DNA from: Limnephilus marmoratus
Taxonomy: Eukaryota; Arthropoda; Insecta; Trichoptera; Limnephilidae
Reading direction: 5' to 3'
Assembly (NCBI GenBank): GCA_917880885.1
Contig: OU862919.1
Location: 13,534,001-13,598,000 of the forward strand
Length of the DNA: 64,000 nucleotides
Shown here: piece by piece, positions 45,816 to 58,100 of the stretch
How positions within the stretch are numbered: position 1 is the stretch's first letter
Layout: every line of letters begins with the position of its first letter
The notes under the pieces: model-generated
The model's database searches: none
What the model saw: only the letters and a program-made list of their open reading frames with translations
Told to the model about the DNA's origin: nothing
Position numbers and translations under genes: made by a program

Positions 45816-47700
45816 GCTGGACATATAGCTTACCCGATAATTACTTTAAGGAATGTTTAAACTCTTTTAAGATTCTAACTAAAAGTACAAAGTATGAAAG
45901 AAAAGAAATTTATTGTCATCGTCAGATATCCAATTATTGCGCATTGAAAATTTTTGCCTTTTTATTTAATAATAAACAGACCGCTAAGTATCTATAAAAG
46001 TGTTCCATGTTATGGCACTTTATAAAAGTTTTTATGCCGAAAATGCTCTTTAAGTGCTCCTTGAGTTTAAGATTAAAAAGCCATGGTAAAACCCTATTTA
46101 CCGATGAAAGGTTATATTATACCATTGCTTTCCCTATCTTTTCCAGTAAGACTTAAACAGTATCTCAGTGTGTATGTCAGCATTTTGAAGTTATTGCCGG
46201 AGATCTGTGCCCGGCGAGCGCTTGTAACCGACTGAAGCCCTTGGTATCTCATTTTTGTGGCCCATACTTCAAATGCCAATATCAGCTCTATCTATATGTC
46301 TCAATGATTATAGTTTGGAATATTCTACAAATGAAACATTGTTGACATGAAAAATCTTAAAAGAGTTTGCAATATGCTAAAAATCGTAATATTATATAGG
46401 ATAATTATTAACTACGATGTAGAAGATAAAAAATACTTAATTTTAATATTTCAGAAATACCTACTTAATAACTTGACTTCTTATATTATTTATAGGCATT
46501 GACATATGTAATTGCATTCACAAACAAATTCTACATGGTTGGAAAATTAAAAACTGAATGTTCAGAGTTGCCGTGTTTAAAAAAAACCTCAGTGTTTGCA
46601 GTACAACAAAGAGACAGAGTAGGTACCTAAGCAAGTACTTAACTACTTGAAAAAGATGATTTATTAAATATCTTTTTGGGCCCTTGTCACCACTACGACG
46701 AGATATTAAAAACAATTTATTTAATTTATAGTGCCCCTCCCCAAAAAATGTTTGTATTCTAAAAGAAAAGACCCAAATCCTATGAATGTACAATGCTTAT
46801 GTGATAGTTATTTTTAGACAAGAATCAAATTGGTTGTTTTAAGCTGAATTAACAAATTATTTCCCTCCATAGGTGATAAGCAAACATCACATAGCTTTAC
46901 TAGTGTTAAGGATATATTTTTCTGAAACCACATCTTGTATTATTTTTATTGTTGTTTTAAGATTGACAAAATAACATACATTGTTAAAGTTAAGAATGAT
47001 AATATGTTTTATTTTGAAGTACTGATTGTATTAGCTAATTAAGAGTATTATTTTAAGTTGATTTAACAAGTAAATGTTTCGCTAAGGCTATTTTAAAAGA
47101 CTTGCTTATAATTTTTGAGTAAATTGTGTTTTAGATCTCATAATAAAAGATTAAAACAATTCTTGAGATTATAATGCTTGGCTAATGAGTTTATTGTAGC
47201 GTTCGACCATGTTTGACAAATAAATTATATTTAAATCTTCAATAATAATATTTACCTAAAGAATTTTGAATTAGATTAGGTGTTGTGCAAAATGTGGTAG
47301 TTTAGAATGTTTCGAAGTAAATTTGTCTATATTATTAGAATGAATTTTGAATTGGATATCGTATTGTGATAATTGGTCATTGTCTTCCCATCATATTTTT
47401 GTAATAATTATCAAAGATAATAATATGCAGGCAGGTTCTTTAAGATTGAAAAATCGGAATAAAATGTCAGACGAAATAAAGTGTTACATAATATTGGCAA
47501 TAAATTGATTAAGATAGCTGCAGTATCATCAGTAATATTCCTATTTTTGAGTAATGTAGTGATCTGTCATTTTAATTCTAGGAATATGTCGGACGGTGTA
47601 AATTGTAGATGCAATAGAAAGACGGTGAATTAATATTGCCGCTGATCATTGTTTCAATAAAAATATTTATTTTATTATTTGTTTTTTACTGCCTTCCAAG
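45816..47700 (+). other. Likely 3' UTR and flank of the carboxypeptidase gene
   Basis: AT-rich with three AATAAA signals (45971, 47142, 47656). No ORF of note and no repeats. The UTR end cannot be fixed from sequence alone. Confidence 0.45.
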
Positions 47701-47738
47701 ATTCCTGGAAAACTTCTGTTAATCCGAACAATAAATTA

Positions 47739-47908
47739 GGGGCCATCCATAAATTACGTCACACCTTAAGAGGGGGGGGGGGGGGGTCAAAATTGCAAAA
47801 TATGTGACGTCAACGGGGGTCTCACAATGGTGACGATGTGTGACAGGGACGAGGGGGGGGGGGGTCAAAAGTCATGAAATTCATATGACGTAATTTATGG
47901 ATGGCTCC
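47739..47908. mobile_element. PIF/Harbinger-like MITE, GGGGCCATCCATAAATTACG family
   Basis: The left end GGGGCCATCCATAAATTACG plus TCAC is mirrored by GACGTAATTTATGGATGGCT plus CC. Direct TTA at 47736-47738 and 47909-47911. Two internal G-tracts as in the 10164 family. Confidence 0.75.
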
Positions 47909-47984
47909 TTAACGAGAATGATGTTTGATAGAATTAGGTGAAAGTGAGTGCAGGCAAAAGAAAAGGATAACCATATCACTTACC

Positions 47985-48240
47985 ACGATAACATCTGCTG
48001 GAGAAGTTCAGGCATTCAAACAATTACATTGACCCAGCGCGTTGCACCACAGTGGGAGGGAGTCTGTCACTCCTGGACACACTTGACTCCTAGATTCCTA
48101 CCTATCCCTCATACCTTATTCTTCCCAGAACTTCCTTTCCTTAAAAAGATCCTCTATACAGCATTCCCCAAGATGATATAGACACTGAGGTGAATTATTT
48201 TCCTCGGGGCCTTCTGTGTGGGATTAATGTTAAAAAAATT
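47985..48240 (+). mobile_element. LINE 3'-tail repeat, copy 5
   Basis: Contains CAGCGCGTTGCACCACAGTG, GTCACTCCTGGACACAC, TTCTTCCCAGAACTTCC and the tail hairpin CTGAGGTGAATTATTTTCCTC then TTCTGTGTGGGATTAATG. Strongly 5'-truncated. Confidence 0.55.
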
Positions 48241-49493
48241 ACTAACAGTTACCCGACAATAATCCTATGGCTTCAAGTTCTGCAAAGGTTTTATTCAAGT
48301 TCTGTTATTATATCATTATTGTTCAGTTGTTTCACAATAACCAATCGAGCGATGGCTATCCAAATTTGGGTAGATGATTTAAAAAAATAAATGAAATGTA
48401 AATTTAAAGATCGAAATTTTTTTTTTCATAAAATCTAAAAGTATTAGATAAAGTACTTAAGCAACTGCATAACTTACTTACTGTTTCGTTTAGATAATAA
48501 TTAATGATTAGCTCAAAAACAATTAATGATTGTTTCACAATATAAGAGTTTTATTTCATTGGTATTAAAATACTGAAGGTTAATAACCACTCGGACCCAT
48601 AAGCTTGTTTACACGACAATGTAACATTACTAGACATACATATGAGGCGTACCTGAGTTATTAAAATACAGTTTATCTGAATGTGATAATGTTTAGGACT
48701 GAATTCAAATGCGTAATAAACAATGACAAGGTATGCGCTCTTAGAATATTCTAACACAGTGGAACAGATAAACTTGCTGCTAGCCCCTTTCCTCTAGTTA
48801 CAATAAGAAGGTGTAAACGAGACCAAAGGACATCGCGCATAAGTATACGTTACTTTACTTTGACTGCAAAGTGAAATGTTCTACATGTCGAAAAATACGT
48901 GAAACAAACTAAAAAAAATTTTAAAACCAGCAATTTGAAATGTCAGAGAATGTGATGCAGAACCATATAAGCAGCGAAGACTGCCAAATCGCATGTTTAT
49001 CACAATCAGAATTAAACATGTTTCAATTGAATCGTGCAATTGTTTAAAAGCTTCTAATAGGCCACTTGCATCACATTTAAAATGTTTTTTTTTCCGGTTT
49101 AGGCAAATATTCTAAGACATTCTGTTTTTTTTTTTTAATCGTATTTTTGAAACCCTGGCGATTTTTAAAAAATTCAATCCGAAAAACCAGACCATTTTTT
49201 ATAAACCGGAAAGACGGGACATAATTTTATGGGTGTGAAAAAACGATAATTACATAGCCGAAAATCATTTTAAAAAAATAACGTTTTCCACACGAATGAC
49301 ACAGGAGAATAACGAGGCATACCAAAAATATTACATCTCATAAATATTTTTTTCCTTGATCCATCTTATTGATCATAAATCATTATAATGTTCAACAATA
49401 TTACTAAATCCAATGTAATATACTTGTACTTGTAAATTATAATAATAATAAGAATATTATAAAATTTGATTTTGTTAAAATCAGCATCATTAC

Positions 49494-49658
49494 TGTGGTG
49501 TCTTCTATCGGGTAGTAAATAATATCCGTTGATGTTACAATGTTTATTGATTGACAGGTTAATATGGAGAGAGCGCTCAATAGCGGGTACATCCCTTTTA
49601 TACATCCCATACTCGCTATCTCTCTCTCATGCCGTCACCCTCATACACATACGTCACA
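49494..49658 (-). repeat. 3' LTR of the retrotransposon
   Basis: 165 bp, identical to 54309-54473. On the minus strand it begins TGTGACGTATG next to the polypurine tract and ends GACACCACA. Contains TATAAAAGG (reverse of CCTTTTATA), a possible promoter. Confidence 0.9.
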
Positions 49659-49767
49659 CCCCCCACACTTAAAACCTAATTACATACATTTCTTTATTCA
49701 CAAATTTATACAAAACAATAATATCTAAATATTTCCATTCCATAGTATATGTAATTATTCTTGCTCT

Positions 49768-50835
49768 TCACGTGTAGCGTGGGCGTTGACCTCGAGGGCG
49801 TAACCTCCCCTCCCATGGTGTAGGTGACCTGCAAAAATTAGAGGAATTAGGAAATTTGGTCATGTCCACATCCGAGAGTGGACCCAGGTCCAGCAAATCA
49901 TCAGACCTGTCACACTCCCCCCACCTAACCTTCCTCTCTGAAATCTGATCATGGTGGCGTTTCCAAATTTGTCCCGTAGACATAATTTTAACTAAATAAA
50001 TCCTATTCCCCAATCTTTTAAAAATTTTCCCTAAAATCCATTTATTATTATTACTTCTTAAATCCCTGGTTAAAACTTTAGAACCAACATCAAAGTACTT
50101 TTTAAATTTTCTTCCTCTATAATACTTTTTCTGTTTATGCTGGCTCAATAACATTTTGTTTTTAACCGTGCTGTCAATTCCTTTAAAACCTTGACTCTCA
50201 ACATTATCCACTATTGGAATAATCGTATTAAAAATTGAACTAATCTTCCTACCCAACATTAATGTACTAGGCTCAATGCCCGTAGACATTGAAGGCGTAT
50301 TTCTAATATCAACTAAAAATGTCAAAAGTTTATCTTCAAAATCAGTAGGAAATTTATTATTTACCATAATTTTTTTTTTTAAATTCTTCACTGTTTTAAC
50401 CCCATTTTCAGCTAAACCGTTAGAAGCAGGATGCTGTACAGCTGAAGTCAATGATTCTATATTATAATTATGACAAAATTCCTTAAAAACTGACGATGTG
50501 AAAGCTGTACCATTGTCACTTACAATTTGTTCCGGGATTCCGAACATAGAAAATAATCTTTTCAAAACTTTTATTGTACAAAACGAATCTACCTTATTTA
50601 CAATATGACAGTCTATCCATTTTGTAGTTGCATCAACAATAATTAAAAAATTATGACCTCCCAACGGCCCCATGAAGTCGATATGCAATCTACTCCAGAT
50701 TAACCCATTGATTGGCCAAGGTGCCAACTCAACTTTACATGAAGTAGGTAAACATTCCATGCATCGAGCACACTGTTTCACAGTTGCTTCTATATCATTG
50801 TTCATTCCGAGCCAAAAAAAAAAAATTTCGAGCAA
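49768..50835 (-). CDS. Retrotransposon integrase (second pol frame)
   Basis: Shows the CARCMEC half of the zinc-binding HHCC domain, the catalytic core with LHIDFMGP (first Asp), IVSDNGTAFTS (second Asp) and ASNGLAENGVK (Glu), and a C-terminal KWILGKIFKRLG block like the GPY/F module. It overlaps the upstream pol frame by 41 bp and is offset by one base at a 12-T homopolymer (50814-50825). The HH half of the zinc site lies in the other frame. The overlap may be a true inactivating indel, a sequencing error or, less likely, a slippage site. Confidence 0.88.
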   Translation of the reverse strand: MLEIFFFWLGMNNDIEATVKQCARCMECLPTSCKVELAPWPINGLIWSRLHIDFMGPLGGHNFLIIVDATTKWIDCHIVNKVDSFCTIKVLKRLFSMFGIPEQIVSDNGTAFTSSVFKEFCHNYNIESLTSAVQHPASNGLAENGVKTVKNLKKKIMVNNKFPTDFEDKLLTFLVDIRNTPSMSTGIEPSTLMLGRKISSIFNTIIPIVDNVESQGFKGIDSTVKNKMLLSQHKQKKYYRGRKFKKYFDVGSKVLTRDLRSNNNKWILGKIFKRLGNRIYLVKIMSTGQIWKRHHDQISERKVRWGECDRSDDLLDLGPLSDVDMTKFPNSSNFCRSPTPWEGRLRPRGQRPRYT

Positions 50836-53779
50836 GACTTTTTGATTTTACAATGCCTAAATGCGATTGATGTATAAAATTCAATATACTCTCCCTTAAT
50901 TCCCTTGGAACTACAAATTTATTATTATAAAATAAACATGCATTATAAGTCGATAATTTATTCCTAAAATACCAGAATTTCAATAAATCGTCCTTTAAAA
51001 ACTTTTTATCCGGCCAACCATTAGCTACGAACTCGATAATGCTCGCTATATTTACATCATTAATCGAAAACTGTTTCATCGTTTCCGCATTTAATGTTGT
51101 TTCTGACTCGATTATGTTCACAAACTCTGACTCAACCGTATTCACGTTTAAAGTATCAATATAATTTAAAAAATAATCGCTAGCATCAATATCGTTGCTA
51201 CACACATCTAAATTATCCTTATTATTAATCGGCATTCGTGATAAGAAATCCGCTTTGTTATCACCTGACTTAATATGCTCTATACTATAGTCAAAAGTCT
51301 GGAGTATTAGGGCGTACCTCTGCAGACGGTTAGCGGCCAGCACAGGTACTTGCTTATCCGTGTTCAAAATGCGTACTAACGATTTATTGTCGCAAGCCAA
51401 AACAAATTTATTGCCGTATAAATACTGAAAGAATTTCTTCAACCCAAAAATTATAGCACACGCTTCCTTATCTAAAATAGAGTACTTTAATTCTGTTTCT
51501 GACAATAATCGGCTAGCAAATGCGATAGGTCTCTCTAAACCATTATCATATACATGGCAAATCACCGCTGCTAACGCTTTTTCAGATGCGTCTGAAATAA
51601 GTTTAATTGGTAAATTAGGATCAAAATGCACTAAAATATTATGTGAAGTCAGCAGTTTCTTAACTCGCTCAAACGCTATATTACATTCCTCAGACCACAC
51701 ATACTTTACTCCCCTTTTTAACAAGTTATACAATGGAGACAAAATACCTGAAATATTGTGAACAAAAGTTCTATAATAAGAAATAACCCCGAGTAAACTC
51801 CTAAGTTCCGAAACATTCCTCGGTATTGCCATTTGAGTAATCGCACAGATTTTATTTTCTAAAGGCATAACTCCTTTCCGCGAAATTCTAAAACCTAAAT
51901 ATTCTATCTCAGTTTCTAGAAAAGAACACTTATTTTCATTAATAGTTAAACCACAATCACTTAACTTGCTAAGTACAGATTCACAAATAGAAAATAATTC
52001 CTCTTCAGAATTTCCAAACAACAAAATATCATCTAGAAATATACGAATGTTACGAAGTCTACCTACTACCGCCTGAATAACTTGCATAAATATAGCCGGG
52101 CTTGTGGTCAAACCGAAAGGCAATACTTTATACCTGAATAAACCTACATGCGTACTTATCACACATAATTTTCTCGACTTCTCGTTTAACGAAATCTGAC
52201 CAAAAGCATTACGCAAATCTATTTTCGCAAAAAATTTCGCACCATATAAAGATGAAATTAAATCTTCTATACGAGGCAATGGATATTTCAACTTCGCTAA
52301 CATAGGGTTTAATGTGGTTTTAAAATCGGTACAAATTCTAATTGAACCGTCTTTCTTTTTTACAACAACAATCGGACTAGCCATATCACTTATTTCTACC
52401 TTTTCAATTATATCTTCACGTAACATCTTATTTAATTCCTCCTCTACCTTTCCACGTAAACTAAAAGGTAACGGTCTTGGATTTACAAACTTTGGCCTGA
52501 ACTCCGAAATAACTTCGATGTTAGCTTCATAACCTATAAGCCTACCCGATTTTTCTGAAAACACATGAGCATATTTTTTTTTTAAACTATCACGAAAATC
52601 TAATTGATTATCACAACTAGTCTCACTGGTATTTACCGAATTTATTCCACTTAATCCGATACCGAAAACTTGTAAAAAATTTCTACCAACAATCGTAGAA
52701 TTACCGTTTTTAATTATTATAAACTGCGTATCTACACTTTTATTTAAAAATAACACACTTAAATTAACTTTACCTACAATATTTAACCGTTTCCCGTCAT
52801 ATCCTGACAATTGAATATCGCATCTTTCCAATTCATAAGAAACAAAATCTTTTAAATACACTTCATATGGAATTGCATTAATTTCAGCGCCGGTGTCAAC
52901 AATCGCTCGCAGAACAGTGTTACCAATAATGAGATCTACGAATATCGGTTCCGGCCCCGTGTCGTCATGCAACATAAAAACCGAATTTAATCGTTTATTC
53001 TTATTACCTACATTAATTTTACTGTTTTTACACACATTACTAGGATGACCCGATTTATTGCATCGATTACAAAAAATATTCTTCCAACAATCTTTCTGCA
53101 AATGATTCGTTTTTCCGCACAAAAAACATTTTTTTAATGCAATATTTACTGGCGTCTTACTACGCACTGCACTTTTAAATCTGATCGGACTATCCGACCT
53201 GGATTTACGGACAACATTACTATCCTTATGCACAACATTTAAATTCGTATCAACTTTCTTAAAATTAACAACATGTTCCCATGAAGCTGCTAACTGAATG
53301 CATTCCGAAAAAGAAGTATTTACCCCCTCAACGAACAACTTATGTTTCAATTTTTCATTGAAAATTCCAATAATGAATATGTCTTTTAAACAAGGTTCCA
53401 GCCTCAATTCAAAATTGCACGTCAAACTCAGTCCTCGCAACCTAGCAGCGTAATCTTTAATAGATTCGTTAGCTAGCTGTTTACACTTATAAAATAACTC
53501 ACGCGACTCGAAAATATTTTGAATAGGTTTGCAATGTGAATCAAATAATTTACATAAATCATCAAAAGAACAAACAGAAACTTTTTTAGGGAAACATAGA
53601 TCACATAATAAAGAGAAAGTTTCTTCGGTGAGGCAACTCAGCAAAAATGCTCTTTTGCGTTCTTGTGATAACACTTTGTCATCATGTAAAATGAGGGCCT
53701 GATCCAGTCGTTCCTTGAACAATGACCAGTTTCCCGTTCTGTAACAGAACGTCCCCAAATTTTTACAAACACCCTCCAT
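50795..53779 (-). CDS. Retrotransposon gag-protease-RT-RNase H
   Basis: First ATG of the frame is at 53779 (about 994 codons). Order: capsid-like gag (to about 200), two CCHC knuckles (CFLCGKTNHLQKDC and CNRCNKSGHPSNVC, about 223-255), aspartic protease (IVDTGAEINAIP, about 298), RT (KIDLRNAFGQISL, then FLDDI near 587), RNase H (ISDAS, LDKEACAI, LACDNKSL) and the start of the integrase (HQSHLGIVKSKSLAR). gag and pol share one frame, unlike elements with a gag/pol frameshift. It stops 41 bp into the overlapping integrase frame. Confidence 0.9.
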   Translation of the reverse strand: MEGVCKNLGTFCYRTGNWSLFKERLDQALILHDDKVLSQERKRAFLLSCLTEETFSLLCDLCFPKKVSVCSFDDLCKLFDSHCKPIQNIFESRELFYKCKQLANESIKDYAARLRGLSLTCNFELRLEPCLKDIFIIGIFNEKLKHKLFVEGVNTSFSECIQLAASWEHVVNFKKVDTNLNVVHKDSNVVRKSRSDSPIRFKSAVRSKTPVNIALKKCFLCGKTNHLQKDCWKNIFCNRCNKSGHPSNVCKNSKINVGNKNKRLNSVFMLHDDTGPEPIFVDLIIGNTVLRAIVDTGAEINAIPYEVYLKDFVSYELERCDIQLSGYDGKRLNIVGKVNLSVLFLNKSVDTQFIIIKNGNSTIVGRNFLQVFGIGLSGINSVNTSETSCDNQLDFRDSLKKKYAHVFSEKSGRLIGYEANIEVISEFRPKFVNPRPLPFSLRGKVEEELNKMLREDIIEKVEISDMASPIVVVKKKDGSIRICTDFKTTLNPMLAKLKYPLPRIEDLISSLYGAKFFAKIDLRNAFGQISLNEKSRKLCVISTHVGLFRYKVLPFGLTTSPAIFMQVIQAVVGRLRNIRIFLDDILLFGNSEEELFSICESVLSKLSDCGLTINENKCSFLETEIEYLGFRISRKGVMPLENKICAITQMAIPRNVSELRSLLGVISYYRTFVHNISGILSPLYNLLKRGVKYVWSEECNIAFERVKKLLTSHNILVHFDPNLPIKLISDASEKALAAVICHVYDNGLERPIAFASRLLSETELKYSILDKEACAIIFGLKKFFQYLYGNKFVLACDNKSLVRILNTDKQVPVLAANRLQRYALILQTFDYSIEHIKSGDNKADFLSRMPINNKDNLDVCSNDIDASDYFLNYIDTLNVNTVESEFVNIIESETTLNAETMKQFSINDVNIASIIEFVANGWPDKKFLKDDLLKFWYFRNKLSTYNACLFYNNKFVVPRELRESILNFIHQSHLGIVKSKSLARNFFFLARNEQ

Positions 53780-54284
53780 TGGGGGAATTTCCAAACAACA
53801 AAATAATCAAGACTACTTATCTCAGCACTTCCAAGAAGGCTACACTCCGAGGTCCACGTTCCACGTTCCACGCGCACGCCACCCAGAGCCGTAGATCACC
53901 GTCCCCGTCTGGCTCCGTCTCCCGACAGCTGCGGATCCAATCCCTTCTCCGAGGTCTTCCTTCCCAGACTGCAGCGACGGAAACCACGTCCCGGTTTCCG
54001 GCTAATCCACTCGATGATCCGATCCTGACCTTGACCCGATCCTTGATCCTTGTACCCCGTTACACGGTGTACCCTTGTGTATCCTTGACACGATCCTGTA
54101 CCCCGTTACACGGTGTACCCAACGACAATAATTTTGCAAATTGCCGTACCCACACACGCGAATAATTGCGTGTGGCTGCTCCAAATTCTTCTTAACGCGA
54201 TCGCTCCTGCGATCGGCCTATTTCCTGACAATCCTTCAGATTCCGAAATCTACCGCGTAGATTCTTCCAATTTACGTAAAAATT

Positions 54285-54308
54285 TACGAACTACCGAGCT
54301 GCGCCAAC
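54285..54308 (-). promoter_or_regulatory. Putative primer binding site
   Basis: Immediately inside the 5' LTR on the minus strand: GTTGGCGCAGCTCGGTAG. TGGCGC-type sites complementary to a tRNA 3' end are usual at this place in Gypsy elements; the tRNA identity was not verified. Confidence 0.55.
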
Positions 54309-54473
54309 TGTGGTGTCTTCTATCGGGTAGTAAATAATATCCGTTGATGTTACAATGTTTATTGATTGACAGGTTAATATGGAGAGAGCGCTCAATAGCG
54401 GGTACATCCCTTTTATACATCCCATACTCGCTATCTCTCTCTCATGCCGTCACCCTCATACACATACGTCACA
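54309..54473 (-). repeat. 5' LTR of the retrotransposon
   Basis: Identical to 49494-49658 over all 165 bp; flanked on its outer side by ATTAC (54474-54478). Confidence 0.9.
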
Positions 54474-55002
54474 ATTACCATTATACCTCTAAAACATGTA
54501 CAGACAGCATAAAATGTATGGGGTTCTCTTAAATGATAAGTTTGCAGAGAACAAACAATAAATCTAGTGAACTTTATGTCAAATTCAAAAATTCACCTGA
54601 AATCAAAGTGTTGCCATATAAAAAAAATAACTCGGTGTGGAATTTTACTAAATTAATAGGAACATTTTCGAAAATGGGACATTTTCATGAAGTGACATCA
54701 CGAGCCCAAATAATGGATTTATTTAAAAAAAAAAACTGTACATTTCGAAAAATTTTTACTAACATTTTCGTAATCTTAGTAAAAAAATCTATTCACACGA
54801 TTTTTTCCAAGTCGTTATAAAATCCATGCAAGTGGCCTATTGAGTAACCAGCCGCATCTAGTTATTCATAACTGGGAATGTTTGTCTTTCTTTAGACAAA
54901 TAAAAAAACAAAATTTTGTATACAAAAATACTTTTATCATACAAACTAATAATTATTATAAAAAGAGCGAGAAGTTTACAAAAGATTCAATGCACAGGGA
55001 TG

Positions 55003-55160
55003 CTATTCATTATCCTCTGGCCGCACGAGGTCCCTGGCTATCTGGAAGGCGGCAATGAGCGAGGCCAGCTGGATGTTCTCATTACACCCGGTGGACAGGT
55101 ACATCTCCATGTCTGACATCTTCATCAGCAGGGTGACCAGCACACTGGAGGGGAGTTCGG
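55003..55160 (-). CDS. RFC5 last exon
   Basis: Acceptor GGTTTTTCTTTCAG-like (CTTTCAG on the minus strand). Encodes ELPSSVLVTLLMKMSDMEMY, LSTGCNENIQLASLIAAFQI and ARDLVRPEDNE followed by TAG (55005-55003). Confidence 0.93.
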
Positions 55161-58100
55161 CTGAAAGAAAAACAAACCCATTAAACTCGATCTATACGTA
55201 TGTCGTTTCGATTCATCGGCCGCTATCCTCCTACACAGACGTCGCATGATCCAAGAAGTTTCATTAAAACACATAGTAGAGCCAGCGTTGTAAAGGTTGA
55301 AAAATGTCCATAAATAACACATATCTAAATAATGGCGGTAACACTACTATATCCAAATACCCTAGAATATTAAAAATATGTTCAACTCCAGTAAAATATT
55401 GGCATTATTTACTTGTAATGGATGGCAACTCTGCCCGCTAGAGGCGCTACGTTACAGGTTATTTCTTATTTAAAAATCCATTAAAATGTATGAGAAAAGA
55501 CCAAACCTCACAACTCATACCACTAGAAGGCGCTGGTATAGCATACTGCCATCAGAATGTATGGGAAATTTCAGATGTTGGAGGTGTTATAACTATTCTA
55601 CAGTATTTGCATTTTGTCTGTGACCATAGATAATAAAAAGAATGGAGATGGACTATGAACCATTATAAGTATGAAGCCAAGCTAAAGTAAAAGTAAAAGT
55701 AAGTAAAAGTACTAAAAAGTACTAAAGTAAAAGTAAGCCAAGTAAAAGTGTCGCCAACATTGTTCACCCATACTACTGCAAAGCTCATCTACGCACAACG
55801 GCGCCCCACCTTTGTTCCTACGCACCAAACACATAACTTTCATTGGCTCCACCGCTTCGATAGTTTGGTTATTGCAGTAGCTCGACAGTAGTCGGCTTGT
55901 TTCCAATCCATTTCTCTCTATTTGATATTTTAATAATAATACTCTTTTGTTAGATAAGGGTTTCTTGTCAGAGTACTTTATGTAGGTTGGTAAGTTTAAA
56001 ATATATGGAAAGTTACTCACTGCGTTGAATGACGTGATGGATTTCTGTCAAGATATCACCGAGTGCCAAGCCTTTAGCATTTTTTAGATCTCTTATTTCT
56101 GTTGGTAATTTGCATTAAGGAAAATTTAAAACACAATAAAAATTCTGTGGTACAAATCTTGGGATTTATGGCTTCTTAACTCTCCCGCAGCCAACTGGGC
56201 CCAAGGTAGACCCCAAAATTACTATCCTTCTTATATCCTATATCTAGACATCAATTATATTTTTAGTATTTTAGGTATTCCTGCCCAAAGGATACATAAT
56301 ATGCCGTTTAAAAAAAAATGTGAAAAAATCTTTGATCGCACAAAAAAATATTTTGACAAATATAGGTAATATTCCCAGTTCAATAAATGGACAAATAACC
56401 AAAATAAAAAGAAAAAGGGATATTTATGGTTTAAATGCCCATAAAACAAAAAAAATCATGGGGTCGTTGGCCGACCCACTTGGTTACAGATGTTATTTTA
56501 GAGTTAAATGGCCAGAAACTTCAATAAATTAAAAGACATTTTTGTTACATGTAGACCAGGGGTGGGGAACCTTTTTAGCGTCGCGGGCCATTTGGATGTT
56601 CATACTTTAACCCGCGGGCCGCACTCCGATTTCAGCCTCGGGGGGGGGGGGGGGGGGGGGGTGAGCCAAATTCGAATCAAAGAACTGGTTTTTCTGTAAC
56701 TGATTTAAAAAATATAGTAACGTAACTGCCAACACTCTTTAATTATAGCTACACTCAGAACATGCAAATGCTTTTTCTGAAATTCTAGCTTCATATAGTC
56801 TGCACCCAGAATTTTAAAGCTGCAGTTTGAACATGAGAATGCTTTCCGTCAAAATGCATCAGCAGATGACATCACAACTAAATTTTTTCGTTGCATTCTG
56901 AACACGGAACTAGTTTCAATTTAGATTAAGTTTGCATGCGGGGAATCAAAACTACACTCAGAACATGAAAATGGCTTTCCTCTAATTCTGGCAGCATAAA
57001 GTAAGACACTAGAATTTTATAAATGCACTTCCAACATAAGAAATGCGTCAGCAAATGAAATAACACCTGATGCGTTTTCGTTGCATTCTTAACACAGAAC
57101 TGGTTTTAATTACAGATTGAATCTGTACGCGGGGAATTAAAACTATACTTAGAACGTGAAATTGCTTTCTTCCAATACTGGCAGCATTCACGCAACTACA
57201 AATTTATAACTGTATATTTATGCACATCACACATTTATATTTATGCACTTCTCACACGAGAATGGTTTCTTACGAAACACGTTAGCGAGATAAACCCCAC
57301 CTAAAACTTTTTCATTGCATTCTTAACAAGAAATGGTTTTAATTATAAAGTGATTTTGTACTTTATAATTAAAACTCCACTCAGAACATGAAAATGGCTT
57401 TCCTCCAATTCTTGCAGCACAAAGAACGCAACTAAAATTTTTTAAATGCACTTCTAACACGAGGAATGCGTCAAAAAATGAAACCCCACCTGGAATTTTT
57501 TTCGTTGTATTCTAAACACAGAACTGGTTTCAGTTAAAGGGTGAATCTATACGCGGAGACATAAAATTACTGAGTGTAGCCATTTTATTGAGTTTACAAA
57601 AATGGCTTTTCTCTAATATTGGAAGCAAAAAAGTAACTAGAATAGTGAATAGAAAAGTGCCCTTCGAAAACGAGAACGGGTTTCTACGAAATGCGTAAGC
57701 AGACGAAACCACACATGGAATTTTTTCACTTATTGTTTTCATTGCATTTGCACACAAAACTGTTTTTTCCATCAGAGCGAATTGGATTGTGAGTTCCCAG
57801 TTTTAATTTATACTGCACCTAAAACAACAAAATGGTTTAACCTTCGAAATGCGTTACGGTTAGCAGATGAATCCGAAACAGGAATTTGCATTGTGAACAC
57901 TTGATTGGTTTTACCTTTAGAAAGATTCTGCATGGGAGTCCACTATTCAACCAGCTTAAATTAAGTTGTACTCTGATTACGTTAATGGGTTTTATACATT
58001 TTTTAGCGTATTTATTGTTCGCAATATAATTTTATACTCATTAAACTAATTACAATAAATTAAGTCTAGTGATTTTTTATGCCAGAAATGTGGCAATTAT

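Larger units (their letters stand above)
49494..54473 (-). mobile_element. Ty3/Gypsy-type LTR retrotransposon, 4980 bp
   Basis: Identical 165-bp LTRs (TG...CA) and a 5-bp target duplication ATTAC (49489-49493, 54474-54478). On the minus strand the order is LTR, primer-binding-like GTTGGCGCAGCTCGGTAG, gag-protease-RT-RNase H, integrase, purine tract AAGTGTGGGGGG, LTR. The RT-RNase H-IN order defines Ty3/Gypsy; the short LTRs and one fused gag-pol frame suggest the Mag-like group (inference). No env ORF. Identical LTRs indicate recent insertion. Confidence 0.92.
49056..54841. mobile_element. Older inverted-repeat element split by the LTR retrotransposon
   Basis: AATAGGCCACTTGCAT at 49056 is the exact inverse of ATGCAAGTGGCCTATT ending at 54841. 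Removing the LTR element (49494-54473) and one ATTAC leaves about 800 bp. Interior similarity between the arms is patchy, so the class is not known. Confidence 0.5.
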
